From Owenia fusiformis (taxonomy: Eukaryota > Annelida > Polychaeta > Sabellida > Oweniidae): 64,000 nt of DNA. The translations under genes and the position numbers were made by a program. The stretch is from the NCBI GenBank assembly GCA_903813345.2, contig CAIIXF020000003.1, positions 22,458,931 through 22,522,930 on the forward strand. The letters run 5' to 3'. The notes beneath the pieces were generated by a model. It had not been told where the DNA came from, did not search any database, and saw only the letters and a program-made list of their open reading frames with translations. Positions 57,389 to 64,000 of this stretch are shown here, piece after piece. Position 1 is the first letter of the stretch; the number at the start of each line of letters is the position of its first letter.

Positions 57389-57782
57389 AAAGGACGATTC
57401 TCGGTTTGGAGAACAGTCTCCTGGGCTAATAATTTTTTCATGAAAAATATAGAAATATTACCCAAATCAAACTATGAATATCCGAAAGAGGACATTTAAA
57501 TCTACAAGATGTAAAAATAACAAATTGGTCTGAAGCAGGGATAAGGTTCAATTAGACCGATTCAATAAAATACAAGTCTCGATTTGGGGAAAGAAGTTCA
57601 TCAGTGTACTGCGCTAATATTTTTTTGCGAAAAATCTAGAAATATTACCCAAATTAAATTATGATTATTCAAAAGAAGACATTCAAATCTATATTATGTA
57701 AAAAAAATCAAATTTGTCCGAAGCAGGGATAATGCTCATTTAGATTGATGAACTTCGTTCTCCAAACCGAGAATCGTCCTTT
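57389..57782. mobile_element. Inverted-repeat element with duplicated interior
   Basis: Ends AAAGGACGATTCTCGGTTTG and the exact inverse. Inside, a ~195-bp segment is directly duplicated (AGAAATATTACCCAAAT at about 57450 and 57637; GAAGCAGGGATAA at about 57533 and 57721). No target duplication identified, no ORF. Confidence 0.75.
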
Positions 57783-58479
57783 GTATCTTTATTTTGGCAA
57801 TACTCAAATCCAATATAAAACTGTACATATTAGAAAGAACAAGACTGTTGTTTTGTACAACAAAAAAGAAAAGAAAAGAAGGCTGTTACGCTTATACAGG
57901 TACTTGTAATGCAGTGCATACAGTATGTCATTAAGAATTTATGGCTTTTGAATTAAAGTAGGGCAGATCAGAAAACTTATTATCAACATGTAATCAATAA
58001 AAACAACATACATAAAATGTAAACATGACGTTACTTTTTTTACTTATAACTTTATATTATGTATATGTTAGTTGTACATTCTATTTTAGACAGTCTCATG
58101 ATAATACTTATTCTTCATTTTTGTGTTATCATTCTCTTAAGTATTAAACGATTTATGAAGCTAGCACAACAATACACAATAGTGTGCCAATAAGATTCCC
58201 AAATATATGATTGATTAAATGGTGGCTCAGTATAGGCTGACAAAAGAAAATAATTCTTGTGAGAAAAGAGAGAATTCTCATGAGAGGACATTGATGTCAT
58301 AAGCAACTAGACATAGAAGGGCAGACATGAAAGGGTGCAAGTGCAACTGGCACTGCGCTCTTCAAACAAGTTAACGAAACAGACCCATTTCCATTTCAGG
58401 AAAATATTCTCCTGTTTTGGAGGTTGTGAAACTGTGCTTGTAAAAAACAATGAATAACTGTATTGTAGTAACAATCCTC

Positions 58480-59405
58480 CTTACAATTTCCTTGACAACT
58501 TTGGCTCTGAAAAATACAAAATTTATATGACATTCACCATGTATGCGATAGGTCCTTTGACACCCAAGGTTACATTGTGAAACTCTGTCAAACAAGACAA
58601 TTAACCGATGTAAATTGTACATAAATCATTGTGCTTATTGTGGTTTCCACAGTCTGTTACACTGCTTCAAAGCAACCAGTAGAACGTAAAAAAATAAGAA
58701 ATCTTAAGACCATTGTGCAATGATATATGGAAAAACATATTCAATTCATACTGCATATCAATGACATTTGTATATTTCAGATTATTTAGTGTATAGTGCA
58801 ATAAGCCTGTGCCCTCCTGTAATTTGAAGTCTATATACCATGTTATTTTTTTCAGAATTAACATGGCAGAGAACCATCAAAATATAAGAGGTTACAGACT
58901 TTCATGGGCGTAGCGCTATTTTTCTATGTAGTACGCCACCACCACGGGAACAAGAGTTGAGTGAACCAAAAAACAACCATTCAGGGGGGTCTGGGGAAAA
59001 TTTTGAAATTTGGTTGTATTTGGAGCGAATTTGCAACCATCTGGTACACCTGTGCGTACCCAGCGTACCGGGCGCTAAGCCCATGACTTTATAAGCCAAT
59101 TCACAAGCAATCCAAGATATACTTTTGTGTGCAATATAAATATATTTTTACATATATTATTGTACAATAATTAGGTTCAACTGGTTGCTTTGAACATGGG
59201 CTTTCAAGAGATCCATTGAATGCCCTTGTTTTGAAGCAGTGTAACACACTGTACTCATGACAAGGTAAAGGCTATCGCAAACTGCACTTGTTCATTTGTC
59301 ACACAAGCATGTCAAAGGACCTATCGTATACTGATAAGTAGATGCATGGTGAATATCATATAAATTTCTTATTTTAAAGGGCCAAAGTTATCAAGGAAAT
59401 TGAAT
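58480..59405. repeat. Nested palindrome
   Basis: Outer arms 58480-58570 and about 59310-59405 are inverted copies (AATTTCCTTGA..., GATAGGTCCTTTGACA). They enclose an inner palindromic element, 58650-59251, with ends CAGTCTGTTACACTGCTTC and GAAGCAGTGTAACACACTG. Both AT-rich, non-coding. Confidence 0.7.
58903..59085. mobile_element. Nested MITE with 5-bp TSD and visible empty site
   Basis: 183 bp from CATGGGCGTAGCGC to GCGCTAAGCCCATG, flanked by ACTTT. The related palindrome copy at 59424-59805 reads GGTTACAGACTTTATGAGCC without it, i.e. the pre-insertion site. Interior shares GTACGCCAC and a GGGGGG tract followed by AAAATTTGAAA-like sequence with 61065-62110, so it is likely a short relative of that element. 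Confidence 0.85.
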
Positions 59406-59423
59406 AGTCAATAAAAGTTATAT

Positions 59424-59805
59424 AGTCTGTTACACTGCTTCAAAGGCAAGCAGTTGAACCTGAAAATTAAGAAATCTATCAATATATAGAAAAATATATA
59501 TTGCACATGAATGACATTTGTATATTTCAGATTATTTAGTGTTCAGTGTAATAAGTCTGTGCCCTCTTGTAATTTGAGGTCTGTCCGCCATGTTATTTTT
59601 TGAGAATTAACGTGGTAGTGAAGCATCAAAATATAAGAGGTTACAGACTTTATGAGCCAATTTACAAGCAATCCAACATAAACAAATGTCATTCGTGTGC
59701 AATATGAGTATATTTTTTTCTATATTATTGCACAATATTACCATATTATTTAGATTTCTTATATTTCCGGTTTAACTGCTTGCCTTTGAAGCAGTGTAAT
59801 AGACT
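59424..59805. mobile_element. Palindromic element, second copy
   Basis: Starts AGTCTGTTACACTGCTTCAA and ends with its near-perfect inverse (about 32 bp: GAAGCAGTGTAATAGACT). Shares ATTTGTATATTTCAGATTAT and AAAATATAAGAGGTTACAGA with 58650-59251 in the same orientation. Boundaries good to a few bases. Confidence 0.75.
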
Positions 59806-59862
59806 GTGTAGTCGGTATATGAACTCACATTCTGAAAGAAATACAAAAGGTATCTTATCTCA

Positions 59863-60001
59863 GGGGTTTCATTAGAATTTCTCACAACATGCTAAATAAA
59901 TGAAAACAACAGGCAAAACATGGAAAAGTTGAAATCCCCGAAAACAACAGGCGATTTAGTGAAAACAAATGGTGAAAATTGCCTGCTAATAATGAAACCC
60001 C
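59863..60001. mobile_element. GGGGTTTCATTA-ended MITE, copy 2
   Basis: Starts GGGGTTTCATTAGAATTTC and ends CTAATAATGAAACCCC. Contains AAAACAACAGGCAAAA and AACAACAGGCGATTTAG, the inverse of words in 22951-23123. Confidence 0.7.
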
Positions 60002-60237
60002 TTTTATCTGTAGCAAGTGAGCCAAAGCACAATGCTACTAAAGATAAAGCCTTGAAAGAAGGTAATAAAATGTAAAAATCATTTTTTATTTTCACTTCAA
60101 GAATTCAATATTTCAGTTTTGTCAATGTCATATCCCCTAATTTTTTCATAGTGATGTTTCAACTGCGACATTATTTATGCCGTCAAATCTATGTATACCT
60201 AAATATGTGTGTTTTTAAAAGTAGTTTAGATACATAC

Positions 60238-60253
60238 CTTTAAGAAGAATCAT
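60238..60253 (-). CDS. WWP2: Candidate upstream first exon of WWP2-like gene
   Basis: On the minus strand, ATGATTCTTCTTAAAG is followed by a good donor GTATGT (60232-60237). Spliced to the acceptor at 49754, this ATG is in frame with the exon 1 ATG and would add ten residues (MILLKEAAIK) before MSGEG. Context AACATGA has A at -3. Exon 1 lacks its own 5' end, so some upstream exon must exist; this is the best one I see next to NOB1. It could equally be only 5' UTR, or not an exon. Confidence 0.35.
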
Positions 60254-60574
60254 GTTGTGTACTATTAGAAACAGAAGTAAAGCGAGAAATGAAACAACAA
60301 CAGGGCACGTAACTAAAATTTTGACCAAAAATTTCCACCATTACAGAATGTATCACGTGACTTTGACGTAAAAAATACACGAACAGCCCGAAATAGATTT
60401 ACAATAACAAGTCTAATATTGGTTAAATATGCCCAAAATAACAATAGAATTATCATATTAATAATATTTCATATTGTATTTTCTACTAAATTCTTTTGAT
60501 CTCTGAAATAACGTTAAAGAAGTTTTAAAAATGAAGATCTAATTGGCAGATATGTGGTGTGTCATATGAAAAGC
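60254..60574. promoter_or_regulatory. Possible bidirectional promoter WWP2-like / NOB1
   Basis: Interval of about 320 bp between the candidate WWP2-like first exon (minus) and the NOB1 start (plus). Contains TCACGTGA (60353-60360), followed by CRE-like TGACGTAA (60364-60371). No TATA box with convincing position. Head-to-head arrangement of the same genes in human supports the idea, but the WWP2-like transcription start is not proven. Confidence 0.45.
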
Positions 60575-60643
60575 ATGGCGGAAATGAAAGTAAAACATGT
60601 TGTTGCGGATTCTGGGGCGTTTCTACGTAATGCAGCCTTACAC
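60575..60643 (+). CDS. NOB1: NOB1 coding exon 1 (PIN endonuclease, 5' part)
   Basis: 23 codons: MAEMKVKHVVADSGAFLRNA, then ALH, ending at donor GTAAGTA in phase 0. Human NOB1 begins MAPVEHVVADAGAFLRHAAL, so the start of the PIN domain is clear; the Asp of VADSGAF (residue 12) is the first catalytic metal-binding acid. NOB1 cleaves the 20S/18S-E pre-rRNA at the 3' end of 18S rRNA in pre-40S particles. I chose ATG 60575 (AGCATGG, strong context) over the in-frame ATG at 60566. The remaining exons lie beyond the window; none was found in 60644-64000. Partial gene. Confidence 0.9.
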
Positions 60644-61064
60644 GTAAGTATTTTTGTTAAAATACATTACTTATCATGTTATCGATAACTCCCTGTTATG
60701 AAGAAACCGCATTTATTCGTATTATCTGGGAAATCAACAAAATGAATTGTTTGGTAAATTTTTTAGATTTTTACCAAAAATGAAAAAGATGGACATGAAT
60801 TCAAATTGTAGATATCAACCAGTTGTTACTGAAGAACACCTGACAATGACTTTTTAAAATGTCTAGGTTTTACCTTCCTCCATTGTTGTATCTATTATAT
60901 TCTGGCCTTGTGCAGACTTTTACCAGCCATGAAGTGGGGAACAAAAATAAACATCAACCATCAAAAGTCGTCACAATGAGCTAAATTCTAAGTTTCATGT
61001 CTCAAACTCTCCCAAGCGGTAGAAAAATAATTCCTATTTAGTAGCACAATAAATGAATCCAAAA

Positions 61065-62110
61065 CAGTGGCGTAGCGTGGGTATTTTATGAGTGTACGCC
61101 ACGAGTGAGCGAAGCGAACGAGCTTTGAGGGGGGGTTCTTTCCCCCAAGAAAATTTGAAAAGAGATTGCATTTAAAGCGTTCTGGGGCGTTTTAAGGTGC
61201 TATGGAAGTTAATAGGAAATGACAAAACAAAAAATGTCAAAACCATGCTGGATTTTGAAAATTTTTGAACCAAGATGACAGAGTTCTGTTTGGACCTCCA
61301 GTCAGTTTAACTAGTTCCACACATCAGTTACGTGACTGGGAACACAATGGAAATGGTCAGAATGACCATAAACATGATGAAATATCCTTTTCAGCCCTCT
61401 GAAAATGTGACTGAAAAATAGCTCAGAGTAGGTGCTCAGGAAAGGTCACTGAACAGAATCTTTTGACTTTTTCAGAAAATGTGCCCAATATATTGCTCTA
61501 AATGATACAATTTAAAAAATTTCATATCATTCTTAGAAAAAGAAAAAAATGAAAAAACTGAATTTAAAATCGATCTATTTTCCTTTTAACTACAGCCATT
61601 GTTGTTTCAGAAGATTTTTTCAAATTTCAAAGATAGTATTATTTAGAGCAATATATTAGACACATTTTCTGAAAAAATCAAAAGATTCTGTTCATTGACC
61701 TTTCCTGAGCACATACTTTTAGCTATTTTTCAGTCACATTTCAGAGGACTGAAAAGGTTATTTCATCATGTTTATGGTCATTCTGACCATTTTCATTGTG
61801 TTCCCGGTCATGTAAATGATATGTGGAACTACTTAAACTGACTGGAGCTCCAAACAGAACTCTGTTATCTTGGTTCAAAAAATTTTCAAAATCCAGCATG
61901 GTTTTGACATTTTTTGTTTTGTCATTTCCTGTTAACTTCCATAGCACCTTAAGATACGAAATTTCGACTCCGAAAAAATGGATTAATAAAGTGTTAGGCC
62001 AATTACTTCAGAATATCAAACGTAGGTCATTTCAATATTAAAAATTCACTTTTCTCTAAATTTTGAGAGTACGCTATGGTGTTTTATGCGTATATGACGC
62101 TCTGTCACTG
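61065..62110. mobile_element. CAGTGGCGTAGC-ended element with 5-bp TSD and internal hairpin
   Basis: 1046 bp, flanked by CAAAA (61060-61064 and 62111-62115). Starts CAGTGGCGTAGCGTGGG and ends GACGCTCTGTCACTG. The interior holds a long inverted repeat, about 61190-61510 against 61640-61955 (AAGGTGCTATGGAAGTTAA and its inverse outermost), with a ~130-bp spacer. GAGCGAAGCGAACGAG lies near the left end. No transposase ORF. CAGTGGCGTAGC ends are seen in hAT elements; here the duplication is 5 bp. Confidence 0.85.
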
Positions 62111-62549
62111 CAAAACTTCATACCTGCAAATGATGGATACATCCCTACCATATCAAATTCTCCTTGCGGCGTAATCGGGCTCCAAAATCACCTCAACGTT
62201 TGAAGAGTTGGCATTAACATGTGAATATCCACTTCAACTTTTTAAGTTCTTATTTGTCATTATGGACACAAATTCTACTATATTTGGACTTACTAGGAAG
62301 GAGAAAATAGAGCACTGAATACACTGAGGTAAGAATTTATTACATGTGCGACAGCATGTAATTTTCATAGCTATAGTAATTCTTTATGTTCCCCACTGTA
62401 CTTGTATTTTTTATTATCTCAATGAATGAAATTCAGTAAGGATATAGTGAAACCCTCCATCTGTCTGTCTGTATGTCCGGAAGATAATTTTATAACTAGT
62501 TTATGCCAGGGTGACATGGATTTTCTTCATATTTGAGGGAAAGATGTAC

Positions 62550-63836
62550 CACGGTGTATAACCCAAACGCTCCTACATGCACGATGGAGCGTTTCATTAC
62601 TGAAATTAAACAAAGAAACGCTCCGGAGTAGAAAAACTGTCTGGCGGGAATGATGAGCCATCTGACGATTTCCCCAATAATGGGAATACGAGGTATGAGT
62701 TCCATATTTCGAGTATACCATTCGATGGGTGTGATATTCATGTTGTACTTGGCTGGCTGTTGACGGTTGAAGCAATTAGGAAGAGCTGTACGAAGCAGTA
62801 TAGTTATCAAAATTCAAAAACGTATTTGTCATTCTACCGGTCAAAACCCCTTTTGTCGATACATGTGATTAGTTGAGCCAAGATTAGAGCACCAACGTAT
62901 ATTTTAGTCAAATTCCAATGCTTCAACGCACTATACATTATCGTAATAGTGATTTAATGACCGAAAATCCAGTCTTAAAAATGATGACATTCTCATACTC
63001 AAGAAACGCTCCGATCTGGTTAACACAGTGAACTGGAAACGCTCCGGTAGTCTAGATCAGTTTAGGAAATATATAGCTTGCCTTTCCCTTTCAGGAAGCG
63101 AAAGACGATCTATTATACCCCTTGGCATCAAAAGAAGAAAGATTAATTCACATATAAATTTTAGTTTTTTTCTATAGTTTTATGATTTAGCACACATGTA
63201 GGCATGACATAATCTAATGTAGTCTTAAATCAGCTAGTTGCACATTTAGCACCACCAGGTTCAGATGTTTCAATTTGCCTAACAAGTACAACATGTTTTT
63301 GAGAGATAGATTCGATTCGGAACTCTTCTCTAATAATCTGAAAATGATATCAAAACAAAATGGTAAGAGCGTTTCTAAAATTGTGTTCTAAATCGACGGA
63401 GCGTTTGAAAACAAGCGATTTCTCGAGAACAAATAATGGATTTGGACTGGGATTTTAGGAAATGAGAATATACGAGTTTGTGATCTACTACTTTAACAGA
63501 AAGATTAACGTTTTCATAGAAATACTAGTTTAATTCGTAATTTGTGGTCAAATCGTCATCTTCAGATTCGTTCGATCTACACTACGGAGCTTTGATCAAG
63601 CAATATAACAGTTTACCACCAGAAGTTGAATAAATAAGATCTTTCCTTACGGTATTGTTCATCGAATGGTACATAATATTTCACCATAACATATGATATG
63701 TAAGAGAAACGAGAGAAACAATACTTACGGTCATAGTGGAATCTTCATTAGCCGCCATTTTATTTCGCTCCGGAGCGTTTCCGCGTAAATGAAACGCTCC
63801 GTCGTGCATGTAGGAGCGTTTGGGTTATACACCGTG
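62550..63836. mobile_element. CACGGTGTATAACC-ended element with repeated AAACGCTCC motif
   Basis: 1287 bp, flanked by TGTAC (62545-62549 and 63837-63841). TIRs of about 48 bp with one or two mismatches start CACGGTGTATAACCCAAACG. The 9-mer AAACGCTCC or its inverse recurs at least nine times, in the TIRs and across the interior (e.g. near 62610, 63005, 63040, 63400 and 63770), in both orientations. An ORF of 104 codons (62496-62810, minus) overlaps the left end and resembles nothing I know. CAC termini and the 5-bp duplication recall Transib-type elements; unproven. Confidence 0.85.
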
Positions 63837-64000
63837 TGTACACGTATGCATAGTTTTACCATGGTAGCCCTTGGTTTTACACTAAAAAGATTTTTTCACC
63901 TAATGTGGGATTTCACAATAATTTCCTGATCTTTTCAAAGTAAGGCTATACTATACTCCCAGTATTTTTCACATGCAATTTTGTTTCGCGCTTTTTCGGA

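Larger units (their letters stand above)
49755..60237. other. Long 5' intron / upstream region of WWP2-like gene
   Basis: No coding exon recognised. Packed with repeats: 49908-50112, 50226-50837, 51133-52889, 53265-53440, 53764-53964, 54301-54535, 54536-54612, 56276-56491, 57389-57782, 58480-59405, 59424-59805 and 59863-60001. Stretches 54900-56270 and 56500-57380 are AT-rich with nothing I can identify. Confidence 0.6.
60644..64000 (+). other. NOB1: NOB1 intron 1 (partial)
   Basis: Opens with GTAAGTATTTTTG. No second exon with the expected DIGKNIYT-like sequence was seen. Mostly two elements, 61065-62110 and 62550-63836; the rest (60660-61060 and 62116-62545) is AT-rich with nothing recognised. 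Confidence 0.75.

Noticed and set aside
62496-62810. 104-codon ORF at the left end of the CACGGTG element
   Set aside because: It crosses the element boundary and target duplication, and resembles no transposase; probably chance.
60644-64000. Search for NOB1 exon 2
   Set aside because: No sequence encoding the expected PIN-domain continuation was seen; the intron likely extends past the window.

Overview
The window is animal genomic DNA, AT-rich and mostly non-coding, with long introns and many short DNA-transposon remnants. Three conserved protein genes can be read from it. The long introns, animal-type proteins (PSKH1, a C2-WW-HECT ubiquitin ligase, NOB1) and abundant MITE-type repeats suggest an invertebrate, probably marine. 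I cannot name the phylum from sequence alone. No rRNA, CRISPR array or bacterial operon was seen, and no intact transposase or virus-like ORF.

Layout. (1) 2.8-27.0 kb, minus strand: PSKH1, a Golgi/membrane-tethered protein serine kinase, in two coding exons split by a 22.9 kb intron (3215-26090). The intron holds tandem repeats and TIR elements. (2) 30.4-49.7 kb, minus strand: a complete WWP1/WWP2/ITCH-type E3 ligase, most like WWP2, in 20 coding exons giving 853 residues, with all junctions in phase. One HECT-domain exon exists in two alternative copies, 72 nt each, in the same phase (36612-36683 and 36183-36254). Intron 2 carries a 5.8 kb inverted-repeat element full of ~180 bp tandem units. 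(3) 49.8-60.2 kb: upstream region, or a long first intron, of the ligase, filled with mobile elements. (4) 60.6 kb, plus strand: first coding exon of NOB1, the PIN endonuclease that matures 18S rRNA. Its intron 1 runs off the window.

The ligase and NOB1 face head to head, with a short interval near 60.25-60.57 kb that could be a shared bidirectional promoter. Human WWP2 and NOB1 are also head-to-head neighbours on 16q22.1, and PSKH1 lies on the same chromosome band, so this looks like a very old linkage group. The putative PSKH1 and NOB1 promoters each carry a TCACGTGA E-box followed within about 10 bp by a CRE-like TGACGT(C/A)A.

Non-coding DNA: at least a dozen elements can be delimited by terminal inverted repeats (TIRs), most of them also by exact target-site duplications (TSDs). 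They include two foldback elements with 16-bp tandem-repeat arms, a 157-bp MITE in two copies, CAGTG-ended elements with 5-bp TSDs, an element with AAACGCTCC-rich interior, and six TA-flanked pogo-like copies. The most promising novel observation is the pair of alternative HECT exons; next are the conserved gene cluster, the 5.8 kb hairpin with splice-site-like tandem units, and the foldback family.
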